Below the pieces are notes generated by a model. That model searched no databases. It had not been told where the DNA came from and saw only the letters and a program-made list of their open reading frames with translations. The position numbers and the translations under genes were made by a program. 64,000 nucleotides of DNA, from the NCBI RefSeq assembly GCF_040954645.1, contig NC_092810.1, forward strand, positions 11,146,377-11,210,376, read 5' to 3'. Positions 44,044-59,000 of the stretch are shown in pieces. Source of the stretch: Diabrotica undecimpunctata (taxonomy: Eukaryota; Arthropoda; Insecta; Coleoptera; Chrysomelidae). Position 1 is the first letter of the stretch. Each line of letters begins with the position of its first letter.

Positions 44044-47000
44044 GTAAGTTAACATTTTTGCTTTAATATGTATTTTTAAATCTCTCCTCGTAATATTTTA
44101 CGCATATCACGATGAATAAAAAAACTAATATACATCATTGTCGTAAACTCTTCCTAAAATCAATACTCTCACTGAACGAACTCTGCCAATTTTTACCCTT
44201 GTTGCGTAGTTCCAGTAAAGATTTACTACAATTATGATATCTTTGTATTCTTCTCTTCCCATGGCGCCGTCTCCTTTGGAAGGTTGGCGATCCAAATGGT
44301 AATTGTAGTTTTGGAAACTGCTGAGCGAAAGTTTTCTGCGGATGAGCGGTCGAACCATCTCCTCAGGTCTTTCAGACACGAGTTCTGGCGTCTTCCTACT
44401 GATCTTTTGCCCTGTACTTTTTCTTCCAGTATAACTTGAAGTAATTCGTATCTTTCGCCTCTCAACACATCACCCAAGTATTGCATTTTTCTCTCTTTGA
44501 TTATTCTTAGTAATTCTTTTTGTTTACACATGCGACGAAGTGCCTCAACATTAGTAACTCTTTGTATCCACGGAATTCTCAGCATTCGTCTGTATATATA
44601 CATTTCAAAGGCATCTATTCTTTTTTATATTTCAGAGTCCATTGTCCAACTTTCACAGCCATACAGTAAGACAGAAAAAACGTAACATGTGATCATTCGG
44701 ATTCTAAGCTGCAGACTAAGGTCTGATCTTGTAAAAAATGTTTTCATGCTCATGAATGTTTTCCTTGCTTGTTCGATTCTTGATAGGATTACTTTTTTTG
44801 GATTACATTGACTATTGATATTTGCTCCCAAATATTTTATGGAATTTACCTGTTCTATTATTTGACCCTTGGCATACACATGTACGTTTGTTGGTGTCTT
44901 TGAAAATACTAAAGTTTTAGTTTTGGAAACGTTTAGATGTAAACCGAACATTTCGCTGTGGTGAACTACCGCATTTATTATATTTTGTAGTTCTTGTGCA
45001 TTGTTTGCTAAAAAGACGGTATCATCAGCATATCTGATGTTGTCTATGCTGATTCCGTTAATCTTAATTCCGCCTTGGACCTCGTCTAAGGCGGAATCTG
45101 AATATAGACTTCGAATATAAATTAAACAGTAGCGGTGATAAGACGCAACCATGTCTCACTCCTCGTCGGATTTGTACATCTTCGAATGTTGTGTGTTCTA
45201 TTTCAATTATTGAAGAGTTTGGTGATGTGATTGATTAGGCTTGTCAAGCTGTGTATAGAGTTGGTTTTTTGCGTATGGCTACAAAAGTTAACTATAACCA
45301 ATCTTCCGGTATTTTTTCACTCATATATATTATTCAGGAAAGTAATCAGAATGTTCAGGGACTGATTGTTTGTTTCATTTGGGATTTTTAGCCATTGGGC
45401 CATAAATATTGTCGGGGATCTGGAGATTTATTATTTTTGAGTGACTTTATAACTTTTTTTATCTATGATTTTAGGATGGAAGGACTAGTATCCGTTGGTT
45501 TAATTGATGAGTTGTTGATTAGGACGGCCTGGGAAAAAGGGACTTTAACGTATTGTTTCCATATTTTTAGAATTAAACCAAATAGATTTAAACTAATGAG
45601 TCGATTTGAAAAATTTTTATTACTAATATAATTTTTATATTAGTTTATAGTTCATAAACTACAAAAAAATTATTCAAAATGCAAACATCCACAGGCACAT
45701 TGTCCACAACTTCTATTAGAGCCTGTTTCAATGAACCTTGATTATGGTGACGTCTTGTACAGATCATGCCCTGTTAACCACAATTAGTAGTCGAGTAGAA
45801 TAAAGTCTGGGCTGACTGATGGCCAACGTTTACTACTAATAAATTCGGGTATATGATTTTCAAGCCACCATTGAAATTATTTTAGCCTTATGCGCAGGTG
45901 TAGAGTCTGTTTTAGATATCCATGGTCTATTTTGAAACATTAGAAGCTCCACTGCATTTGTTTTTTTTTATTGTATAATGGCTTTGGCATAGCCAATTAG
46001 CCAGACTATTTGTGGTAATTACAATTTTTGATTTTATTACCTAAGCCTATTTATAATATAAATTTACAGGAAGTAATATGTTGGTATACACTGCATTTGT
46101 TAAAATGTCCGGCTGATAATTTTTCGCTTTTTTTTAACGTTTTTTTTTTCACAAAAATGTACCACCAAACCATCACTGATGCAGGCAAATGTCCTCGTTT
46201 AATTCTTGGCACTACTTCACGGACTTCCTTGGTGCATAAACTACATCGTTTTACTTATTGAAAGTTTTTCTCAGACTATTTTTTTATCTATAATGAGGAT
46301 TTCTTTGTCTGGATTTTTTTTTTATTTTGTTTTAATGCAACGACAAAGCGTTGCCTTATTTATCGATTGAATAACCCAAGTCTTATATAATAATGTAAAA
46401 TGTAACTCATGGTTTTCGGCGCAATATCCATTTCTCGAGCAATATTTTTTTGTTTTCAGAGTTAGCAAGATCTTACTCCTCCCTTATTAAAAACATTTTT
46501 ACAATACAATACACAAATGCGTAATATTTAATGGTTTTAGTATTTTAAAAATACGTGCCCTTTCTATTCCACACATCGAGTTAGAATCTATGGAGAAGCT
46601 ATGAGCATATTAACGTATGTACTAAAAACGGCGTAGGTAGGCGTGGCTAACTGTGATATCAATATGGCGGTGGGATCATGGCCGGACTCAATAATATTAA
46701 AACTACTATAAAAATATGACTAGTTATTCAGAAGATTTAATCATAATCTAAAAAAGTGCAATACATTTTTAATAAACTATGATTTATTTATCCCGCGGTA
46801 AACACTAAAAACACAATATATTATACATAAAGATAAAATAATACAGTCAAATACTATTAATTTATTCTCTGAAGTACGGGCCATTAATTTGTTTACATAT
46901 TTGTATACTAACCTGTAGAACATTTTTCCTGAAGATTTTTTATTAACATTGCTTCTGCCACTGCAACTACGTTGAGAACAAGAAACCATTATTATGCACT

Positions 47001-50000
47001 CTTTATATCACAATATATTATTATAGTTTCTATAAAAGTATTATAAAACTAAAAATATTCGAAAAACAGCAAACGTAAATAAACATATACGATCTGTCAA
47101 AAGTGGCAAAACAATATGGCCGAAGTGAGGTCGTTTTTAGTCACGTGATGCCCTCTCTATAGATTTTAACTCGATGATTCCACACGTATGAAGAGCAATA
47201 ACAGCAGTACGGTTCTCTTTATCTGTCAATTCTATCGTAACGGCTCAAATTAACTGGAATGTGTTGGCGTGTTTATAGTGTACATGTCATCAGTCAGTGA
47301 TGTCAACTTTCAGCTGCGTTCAGTTTATCAGCCGTACAAGCAGCGTTTACACTTGTATCAATGTTTATGACAGGACTATGTGTGCCCGTTTTTAAGCATT
47401 CAGTGATGCTATAAAAAAATTAAGACTGTTTATTACTGAACGTTTTAATAGTAAAAATATAAAAGGCAAAGGCAGTAATTATCGAAAAAACATGTTTTAA
47501 AAGTTTTAAGGAATCATAAGAAATAACCAATGCGATGAAGCTGTATTGTATACGAGTATTCATTATGATTGAAAAAGTTGGGTATTGCATCGTTTACCTA
47601 TTAACTTTGTATTCTGTTTCTTCTTCCACCCTTCCATATTTATTTCATTTGATATGGTAGGGCTAGAATTTACTACTCGAATAATATATTATTTTTTATA
47701 TAAGTTAATAATATTCAACTCTTTTATTTTAGTTATTGATTCCAATATTAACAGTAGAAGATATAACAAAAGAAAAAACTGCAAGGATAATACCTAATGC
47801 CGTAGGTATAGCTACAAGTGAAGATAAGCATATATTTGGAAGTTTGATATCGAGGGACAGTACGTTGGTGTATATGAAAACAGTGTGGCAAAAAGCAAAA
47901 AGTGCATCCCCAGTTATAATTGAACCAGAAATAGAGGTAAGTTAATAATTTTATATAATTTTGATAAAACAAGTATTGTCTTTGGTTATAATACCAAATT
48001 TGTCTTTTCGTAATTTTAACAATCTGGACAAAAGACTGGAAAAAAACTAGACTTCCACCAAATCGTAGATCCGACAAGCTTCCTAATATTATATGGAAAC
48101 AGTGATTATATTCTTACATTAAACCTACTCAACGAGAAAACAATAGCATGCAATAGACATTGGGTGCTGTGTTTATTGAAATTTTGAAAGTATTGAGCCA
48201 ATTGAAATACTTAATCTTTTCTTAATAGTAGCCACAGTGCGCTTTGTTTTCCTCTTTCGTTTCTACTTTGTGTGTATTCTTATCTTTCTCTCTTTTAGAC
48301 CTCTCATACTTCTTTCTAGTCTCTTCTCCCTAACCTTCTGGTGCACTTTATCGTTCTATTAAATTTTTTGTCCCTTAGAAGCCCTTTATTAGATGTTTTT
48401 CCTAGCACTTCTTCTACCACTCGTACCACTACTTTGCTGTTGACTTCCTACCTTTGCTGTCATGTACCGTATCTTTTTCATCTTCCAGTACTCTACTCTT
48501 GAAGACTTTTGCCAAATCCTTATCCTTTAACTTCCACCACTTTACTTTCTGATATCCTACTTGCTTTCCTCTTCGCTTCACCTTTATATCCGTATCGACT
48601 ATCACTGTAATTTACAATTGTAACCTCTTTTAGCTGACTTATTCTACACAGCACAAAATCTGTCTGACTTTTCCTTTCTCGGCTAGTATACATAATATAC
48701 TGGTCTTCAGTCTTCATAAAGAACGTATTAATCACAGTCAAATCCCATGCCACTTCAAAATGAATCACACTTATTCCTTCGTTATTTCTTATTTTGATTC
48801 TCTAACTTCCACGAACTCTTTCTATTCCCGCCCTTTTTCTACCAATGTATCCATTTAAATCACCTCCAATAATCTCGAGTACTCTCAATCAAGGACATTC
48901 CAAAATTCTTTCTGTTCTTGTTCATCACAAATGATGTTCACGACGTTATCGCCTGTATTCAGTTGGACATTCGTTATTCTATCACTTATTCCGGTTACCC
49001 TAACTAGGTATTCTTTCCACTCGTTGTTCAAAATAACACCCACTCCATTTCTGCGATGACTGTCCGCGCTACTGTATATTAACTGCATCCGTCTCCAATA
49101 ACTCTGAATTTAGTACCTTTCCAACGAGTTTCTTCTATATAAAGTACACCAATCCTTGAGTTGCAATCCTCAGGACTAGCTTCTTTGGCCTCTTCCATCC
49201 TCTAAGGGGTAACTTTTCGCCGGGGTTAGACGAGAACTATCTGTCGCTTACGAGGAACGTCCTAACCCCTAAAGTATTTTCCGTATTCCTTCTTTCTATG
49301 ATTTTAGCAAGGATTTTTATTGCCGGATGCCCTTCCTGACGCAAACCCTTGTCCTTTATGCGGGCTTGAGATCTACAGTGAGTTACTGAGTTATTCCATC
49401 CACCCAAGTCAGTACCAGAGGTGGAGATACAAGAAATTATTGCATCTATTAATTCATGAAGTGGTGATAATCGGAAATCCTTGTTTTTTGTTGAAGAAGT
49501 AATATTTTACTTCCTGTGATCAAAATTGACTTATTTCGATACAAAAACTTTTGTAACAATTAATATTGACGCCCCTTTCAAATTAGTTTTAATTTTTAAT
49601 CTTTATAAGTTGATTATTTCATTATAATATTTTTACTTAATTTATCAGTGGGCGTTGAATTGAATAATATTTTATTAGACATTTTATAGTAATCATAAAA
49701 AATTAATTTATATAACTTTTTAAACTACACCCTTTTCCCATTATCTGCTGATTTGATATATTTTACAAAAGATTTTATCTACTTTCTCCTTGGATTAGAC
49801 TATATAAAAGTTTTTACAGCTCTAAGTTATACCCTTCTTTCTTTTTACGACATATTTTTTTAGATGTTTTCGGGTAGTATCCAGCCTTTTTGATTAAGAT
49901 TTAGTCATATCTTTCTGTAAGTAACAGTTTGAATATAGAGGATCATATTAGACGCCCAAAAATATAAAATATGCAACAGTGGAAACGAATTAAAATATCT

Positions 50001-53000
50001 TAATTTTTTTGCTTTAAAACTCAATGGTTGAACTTAATAATAGAACCTGCCGTTAATCAGGTTTATTCATTTTGTTATATTTATTATATACAATAAAAGT
50101 AGCAATATGAAATAACGGTTACAGTGTAGAGAACGTTCCGATGAAGATAGCTACAAAAGAAATTTCAGTAAAACACAAATTTGCCTTTGCGGTGTTGTCA
50201 TATGTTTTATGCATCAAATACGCTTTGAAACAGTACATTTTTATTATATTATTTTATAGAATCAGGTAGTTTTAATTTTTTTTAATTTATATAGAACCGG
50301 AACGAATGAATATTTGTTTCTTTCGGTATTAGTAACAGTTAGTTTTAGAAAAAAAAATTTTGATTGCCCTTTGGTAGATTAGCGGATAAATTTGGCAATA
50401 ATGTCAAAACCTTCAAAACACTAGTTGCCAGATTGCAAGATAATATCAAAGTAAAAATATGTATTAAAATTATTACAGCAGAATTTAACTTATTATTCAC
50501 TTTTTCACTTAAGTACGAGGCGTGTTTTTTAAGTAAGTACCGTTTTGGAATTAAAAAAAGACGTGCAAAGATATGGCAATAATTTTATTTTTACATGAAA
50601 GCCTGTACCTTAATCTACTTTTTTACATAATTTCCGTTAATATTGAGGCACTTGTCATAACGTGGCACCAGTTTTTGAATACCCTCCTGATAAAATTCTG
50701 TCTTGTTAACCACTGCATCACAAATGTTTTGACTTCGTTATCGTCTTGACGACGCTGACCGACCAGGTGTTTCTTCAAGTGCTGGAACAAATGGTAGTCG
50801 CTGGGCGCCAGATCAGGGCTGTATGGAGGATGATCTAGAGTTTCCCATTTAAATGATTTTATGATGTGGACGGGCATTGTCATGCAGCAAAACGATACCC
50901 TTACTCAACTTGCCACGTCTTTTGTTCTGGATTGCACAACGCAGATTTTTCAATGTCTCACAATAAGACGCTGCATTGATTGTCTCATTACGAGGCAGAA
51001 ACTCCACTAGCAATACTCCTTTTCTGTCCCAAAAAACTGTGCACATGATTTTCCGGGCAGAAATTGTTTGCTTAAACTTCACTCTTTTGGGTGATGATGA
51101 ATGTCGCTATTCCATGGATTGTTGTTTCGATTCTGGTGTGACGTAGGCCACCCACGTTTCGTCACCAGTAACAATTTGGTCTAAAAAATCTTCACCTTCA
51201 CTGTGGTACCGCTCAAGGAAAGTCAATGCACTGCCTAAACGTTGGGTTTTGTGCAAATCCGTCAACATTTTTGGAACCCAACGTGAACACAATTTCCGGT
51301 AATTCAAGTTCTCGGTAACAATGCGATACAAAACACTACGAGAATACTCAGGAAAGCAGTCGGACAATGATGAAATTGTAAAGCGTCTGTTTTCTCTCAC
51401 CTTTTCGTCCACTTTCTGCACCAAATTTTCATTAACGACCGAAGGACGTCCACTCTGTTCTTCATCATGCACATTTGTACGGCCATCTTTAAATGCTCTC
51501 ACCCATTTTCTTACCATTCCATCACTCATAATGTTTTGTCCGTAAACTTCAACGATCTCACGATGAATATCGATCGGTTTTACGCCTTTAGCACTAAGAA
51601 ATCGTATAACAGCCCGTACTTCACAATCAGCGTGACTCACGATTGTTGGAGGCATCTTAAACACTGGAGTAAACAAGTATACAATGAAGAATCAGACTGA
51701 AATGGCGTCAGTGCGTAGACAAGAGATGTAGGTAACCAGCGCTCATGCGCGGAACGCTGACGGTAGCGCTGCGGCGGCGGAATCGCAAAACGGTACTTAC
51801 TTAAAAAACATGCCTCGTATTTATAGTGATTTATATATTATTTTTCTCGTTATTTTACCATTTTATGTTTTCCATGTTTAATTTAATTAATTAATATTAT
51901 ATCGCATGTTCTTTCGCGATTTATTATAAGGATATGGCAACACTGTTAAATACAAAATTTCCTTCATTTGTAGCAAACTTCATGGGAACGTTCTCTAGAC
52001 TTTTTCCGAAATAACTTTAACACTTTAACACTGTCATTAAACCGAAATTCGTCTTAAAATATCAGTAAAATTTACAAATAATACTAAGTAGCAATAACAA
52101 CTATGATCATTTGTGATATCTCCAGGACCTGGCAATATAGCTGTAGAGTTACTTAAAGCAGGAGGTCCACTCCTAATAGAACGAATAACTTTTCTAATGA
52201 ATCAAGGCTGCCAACAATTTAAAGTACCATCTGAATGGAAAACCGCTCACCAAGCGTCCGTCTTTAAAAAGGGTAATCGAAAAGATCCTAACTGTTACAG
52301 AGCATTAAGTGTCCTACCTACTTTCGGGAGATTGTTTGGAAAGATAATAAATGGAAAAATACAAGATGATGTAGGACATTTGAGGTTTGGAGGAGGAGCA
52401 TGCCTTGGACCGGGAGGATTGGCGATGGAGAACGAGAATACGGCCATAGCCGTCTCCAAAATGTATTGTATTTACAAGTTGGATCCTGTAATATATACAT
52501 CATTATATCATGTGTAATATACAACACTAGGTTATGTGTGATATTGCCCCCATTGGGGCACCACTTATTTGTCTGTAGAATTGATTTTAAAACATGAATA
52601 AAGTGTTGGACATTCAGTGTTTAATGAGAGACGAGTGGTCTTGTTGGATACTGTATTTTGATTTCAGAATGTTTAGGGTTTCGTCGGCAGGAATGTTTGT
52701 AAAAAGTAAAACGATATCAAAACTTACTAGAATGTCTGACTGTGAGATAGGGTATTGTTTAAGAAGTTCGATACAAAATCTCTAAAACTCAAACACGATA
52801 CTTCTTTTTCTTCTTCTTCTATCTCTCACATTCTTAGAAAGACTAGTTTTGCCCTTCTCCGTGAAGCTATTCATTCCACTAGACGAAAACTAGATGACTT
52901 ATTATACTCTTTACCAGGAAATGGGGATCATTATTAGGGTTAAGTTTAAATATATTACTTATTATGACCAATTACTGACTTATACTCTTTTTCCTAAGCA

Positions 53001-56000
53001 GCACAGAATTGTAGTAGGGAAAAAAGTGAAACAAGGCTTAGCTAAGGTCGTATAACTCGATAAAAATAGGTCGAAGCGGAGGAAAAACCAGAAAATAAGA
53101 AAGCTGGTAATGAAGAAAAAAAGAATTAGAAATTTCACACTTTCTAATATCGAGAAATATAAATATTTTTCATCTAAACAAAATTATTATTTAATGAACT
53201 AGCCTTTAGATATAAAAAAACATAATTCTTAACAAAACCAAACAAACCAAAATTGTTTGTATTCATTTTAGTAAACATTCTAAACGATTTCCATAAATTT
53301 TAATAATAGTAATGACATGTAGGTATTTTTAAATGTAAATTAAACTGACTAATACTAGATAGTGTGCAAACCATTTGCAATTGTTATTACTTAGTGACCT
53401 AATGAGTCATTTAGGTTTATGTCAATTTTATCATATCCACTACAAAATAATTCCAAAGTTTTACATCAAAAATATTGTATAAACATTATTGTGTCAAATG
53501 ATTTCTAAATATCTAGTTGCAATAACAATTTTATATCTTTGATTTGTTCCAAAACAATTTGTTCCAAAACAAAAGGGGACTAAGTTGCTAAAAATGGAAC
53601 CAGATTCTTCTCTTTTGTATCGCCATTTACTTTGATAGTCAACGTTAACTATGTTGAAGTTTTCTGCTTCGAACTCGAACTTCGAATTCTTGGAACAGAT
53701 TTTAAAAGTTATTCACACTAAAAATGCTCTGAATAGAAACAGGATAACACGCTATAAAACTCCGTCACTGGATCAAGTTCGTTATCAGTCAGGCTAATTC
53801 ATATATACCATTCCGACATCTTCTAAGTATTCATTGACGCGTCTAGCAGTGGGGACGCCATACGGCTGTTATATACCTTGCTCCTGTTATGAAATCTCCA
53901 TCCAAAAGAACTAAGTCGGTACAGGGATCGGAACTTATACCAGTCCAAACCATAACTGAGCCTTCTCGATAGGTTATTCTGTCGACAATATTACATTGGG
54001 CAAATCGTTCTCCTTGTCTTCTCTTGTCAGATTCTTTTGCGACCGTCTGGTCACCTCGAGTAAAATCTGGACTCACCCGAGAACAAAACATTACTCCAAT
54101 CTGCTTAATTGAAATTTTTGTGTTACTTTGCAAAAGCAAGTCGAGCTCTGTGTTGTTCCGTGGATAGTTGTGGACATAGAGCTGGTCTTCTGGATAATAA
54201 ATTCGCTTCATGAAGTCGTCGAACAGCTGTCACCTACTTACATCTACATTTCGGACTTCTTTTGGGCGATTTACCAGCTCAATTGAAGATAGATGTCTAT
54301 TTAGTGTACTAACGATACCATAGCTAATATCCACCCATACTAATCGTTAGTTGCATGCCAACTCTTACCTTCACAAATTAATTCAGTCATTAATACCCTT
54401 GTCTCCAGATCAATCCGCCTTTGCTATGATGCAAGTAGCACCACTGGGCTCTCTAGTTTAAAGTAATCCCTAAAGGTATCACTGGCACAATCGACAAAAT
54501 TCTTAAATGTCTTAAAGGCCAAATTGTTAATAAAAGAGATGACAAAATCCGGTTGCCTTCGACATCCGTTCCATCCTCCAATCAAAATCCTGCCGTCAGA
54601 AGAAATGTTCGCGCCAACCCCCACGCCAATCCTCACGCTAACCCCCACGCCAACCTCCACCCAAACCACGTCACCATCGACAGTATAAATGAACCGTCCG
54701 CAATTCCCAGTAGCAGTAATACATTCGTTAGTGATCAGAGTAGTAGTGTCTAGGGACTCGAGAGACTGAGACCTCTTAAGCCCTGAAGAACATATCAGAG
54801 AGGATGTCGAAAGCTCCACGCAGTGATAACCGAAAACTACAGTGAAAACTTGTATGGGACCAATATACGATTATCAACGTTACAGTTCGCCATGAATAAT
54901 AAGCTTCTGTGCTTAATGATCTATGTCTCAAAATCGTCCATTACTAGAGACGTGGAAGTAGGGTGTTACATGTACTCTTAGAAGGAAAATGGGAATGAAA
55001 CCATACTATGTCATTGATTCTGACGATCGCCTTGTATTTATTTGAAATAAATCCTTTACGGGGTTTCCGAAAGTTGACAACAGAATTTCTTCAGAAAGAA
55101 GACATCCAGGAATTACTATATTAACGCCCTATAAAATCCGTAGGTATTAAGAGATTTACATGTAGTACTTACGGAGCATACAATTCTAAGAAAATATCAG
55201 CTCTTACCGAATAGGAATAGAAAACTCAAAAAGAATTTAAATTGTACAAAGACAACAAAGGCATGATCTAAAAGATGGGAATTTACTCTTATTGCATCTT
55301 GTAAACCGTCAAGCTAATTAGGGAGATGTCGACTAAATCAACACTATACTGGATGTTATACTTTGTAGTAAACTATATTTTATCCAAGCTTTCTAGATTT
55401 GTCGTAAAAGTTGTTTAAATAAAATGTTCAAATATTTTGTTGTTATACCCTACTTTCTTTGTATTTTCATGGTCAGAAACTTCTAAAAAATACTATTTGT
55501 CAATGCTTTTGCATTCCCACTTGACCTAGATATATGTTTTATTGACGTACAAAATACAACCTGTCCAAACACAAGAGGCGTGTAATCAAATTGAAATGAC
55601 CTTTTTAGACGGAATTAATATGCGCTGGATTATATAACTACTGCATCCGATAATCCAGTAATTGTATTGTATTATATTGTGCTACACCAGTGACGGAACT
55701 TAGGGATGTTTCAAATACATTTTATCTCCGAATAAAAATCTTTTATATGATGATAACGAACTTCCTATAAAATAATGAATACAAATTTTAATTACCTATT
55801 TTTGTGCAAAATGTACAATTGTAGTAAAAATCCATAGAAAATTTTATAAATATATCGCTATAAAATTATGTTAGGTTGTATACACTTCTTCTGTATCTAT
55901 CCATTTTTAGATCCAGGGCTTTTTATGTATGTATACCTTTTTCTATCTTTAACTTCAACAATCGTTGGTGGTTCCTCTTCCCTATCGTTTGTTTTCCTTA

Positions 56001-59000
56001 CCTCATCTCTTTCGTCTTCCAAGTTTTCTTCTTCTTCGTCTATATTAAGTGCCTGGTTAAAGTATTCCATCAATCTGTTCAATACATCGTTTTTTTTTTC
56101 TTCTGTGTATCTTCTTTTCTTCTCTTCTCTTTGCCTGGTGATTCTCTGCAGTTGTTCTAGTTCGTCTGGTAAGCATCTTTCTATAGACAATGATCTGAGT
56201 CTGTGTTTGCGCCTGTATAACTTCTGCAATTTATTACGTCTGTTCCATGCCTTGAATCTATTTAGATGTGATCGAGAAATGAGACCAGGCAGTGACCAGT
56301 GAGAAGGCCAGTGACCATTTTGATATCTTTTTACCCTTTTCGAGGCGGTTTGTTGCAGTAGGCGACACTTTTATGAGCATTTTTGCTTGCCTTTGTCCTG
56401 GTGTGTTAGACCAGTGTAATCTTAGTTGATTGAGTTAGCAGATCCGGAGTTTCTCTCTGATGTGGCTTTTCGATAGTCCACTGAAGGGTTCTGGGCCCTG
56501 GAATAGGGTATTCCTTATTTCCTGCAACTCCCTTGTGACCTGTCACCCACATCAAAGTTATTTTGTTGCGTTCCGCCAGCTTCTTGAGTCTCAAACCAAC
56601 TTTGACTAACAAGTAAATGACTTAAAAGCCTTTAAGGCGGCTTGGCTGTCTGATAAATTAAAGACTTTTACCTTACGAGTGTCTCGGTTGAGATATTCTT
56701 GGGTACTAATGTCTAAAGTGTGTATTTCTTCCTGAAAGATCGTTGGGGCGTTTCGAAGAGATTTTTATAGTCTGAAATTTCCACTTCTGCCCTTTCATCT
56801 ATCTTAGATCCATCCGTATACCATACAAGTGAACCTTCTTCCAGTTTCGGTTCAACTTCTTCCTTATTTGCTGGTTTTTTATGACCACTTCAAAGGATAT
56901 TTCGAAGTCGAATTTGACTCGCATTACATCTGTCGGCCTGTCATTAGACTCCAATGGAATTTCTTTCAAGATTTTTAGGTGGCCCACTAGATCTCCAGGT
57001 TTCATTATTTGTGTCTGTCGCAGTTTTAAGGCGGTAATTACTACTTATCTCCTTATGAATTAATTAGTTAAAACATATCCCGGGACGGACATCGGTTCCG
57101 ACCACAATCCTGTTATCGGTAAAATCTCAATTAAACTGAAGAAAATCAAACGCAGAGAGAAGATAAAACCTAGCCTCGAAAATTAATTAATTGAAATATT
57201 ACATTGTATTGAACTTTATCAAACAAAGACAAGTTTGCCTATTCCCAGAGATCGTTAATAATAAACTCATTTGTATTGGTTTTATTAAAAATATTTTATT
57301 TAATAATTTAAATTTGTTCTTTCGTTTTAGGAACCAGATTTAGATTCTAGTGATTCGATAGAAATAGAAAGTGGTCGAGATTCACCCCCAATTGAAATAA
57401 AGCCTAAATTTTCTTTAGTCAAAGTAATTCCAAAAGATCTACGACCTAGTGGACTAGAAGGTGGGTAAATTTTTATTTTATTTTATTGTGTATAGACGTC
57501 ACAAGAAATAACTTGATGTGTGCTTCGGGGAGTTTGTAACTCCATTAAACATGTAACTGTATTACATTTTTAATGTTTTTTTTTCATAGCTAATTCAGTT
57601 TACGTCCCTTTGAACCTAGAGCCAATGTTATGGTTTTGGTTCTAGATCTTGTATTGATATCGATTCTGTTGTTTTTTTAAGCCCTTCTCTCTATTCGGAT
57701 TGCCGAATATAGGCCTCTCCTAATTCTCGCCATGCATCTCTGTTGTTTGTAGGACGTTTCCACATTGGTCCTGCAGTTCTTTTAATATCGTCGCTCCAGC
57801 GCATTTGCGGTCTTCCTCGTGGTCTTTTGGCTTTATATGGCCGATTCCCGATTTCTTTCTTCCATCAGCCATCCTTAAGACGTTCCAGCCCATTTCCATT
57901 TCAGTTTAACTGCCTGTTCGACAGCATCTTTTACTTTTGTTCTATTACGAATGCCTTCATTGGTTTTATGGTCTTTGAGTGAGATACCGAGCATCTGTTG
58001 TTCCATAGCTCTCTGAGTTTTTCTGATTTTCTCCATGTTTATTTTAGTGAATGTCCAGGTTTGAGCTCCATATGTAAGTACAGGTAGGATACAGAAATTG
58101 AACACTTTGGTTCGTAGTCTTTGAGGTATTTTTTTACTTTTAAGTACGTATGAGTGTCTTCCGAATGCTGCCAATCCCATTTTTATACGCCGGCTTATTT
58201 AGGTTGTCTGATTTTCTTTGCTTTACCTTGACATTTTGACCCAGATATGTATATTCATCTACGTGTTCTATCTCTGTCCCTTAGATGTTTATCATAGGTT
58301 TGTCGTCTTTGCTTGACATTAGTTTAGTTTTGCTGAATTTCATTTTCAGTTCTTTTTTTAGGGATTCTGTGTGTAGCTCCTCAATCATCGTATTCAGTGC
58401 ATTCCATGTGTCGGCTATTAGTACTACATCATCTGCGTATCTAAGATGGTTCAAGTATCTTCCGTTAATAGGGATTCCCCTATTTTTCCAGTCTATTGAC
58501 TTAAAGATATCTTCTAAGGCAGCTGTAAATAATTTTGGAGATATTGTGTCTCCTTGTCTTACGCCTCGGTTGATTTTTCTGGTCTTCTTTCGGTTCCATT
58601 ACCTAACGTCACTATCATTTCAGCTTGTTCGTAAATATTATGTATTCTGTACCTGGAGTCGATCCGGTTGTTGACTAATGCTTCTTCTATTGCCCACAGT
58701 TCTACGCTATCAAAAGCTTTTTCATAATCTATAAAAGCCAGACATAATGGGAGATTGTATTCGTTAGTCTTTTGTATTAGGATATTCAAAATATATAGAT
58801 GGTTACAGGTGCTGTACCCTTTTCTAAACCCGGCTTGTTCTACTGGTTGATATCCGTCAAATTTAATTGTTAATCTGTTTGTAATAATCTTTGTAAAGGT
58901 TTTGTATAGTTGTGAAAGAAGTGAAATTGGTCGATAATTTTTCAGGTCTGTGTTGTCTCCCTTTTTGTGTATTAGTATTGTTTTAATAGTATTCCATTCT

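Noticed and set aside
54424..54819. 131-codon minus-strand ORF with Gly/Val repeats
   Set aside because: The repeat is the complement of the C-rich 12-bp minisatellite and the rest shows no known motif.
55868..56302. 144-codon hydrophobic, Ser-rich + strand ORF
   Set aside because: Antisense to the charged Glu/Lys/Arg-rich minus-strand LINE segment; composition is the expected mirror.
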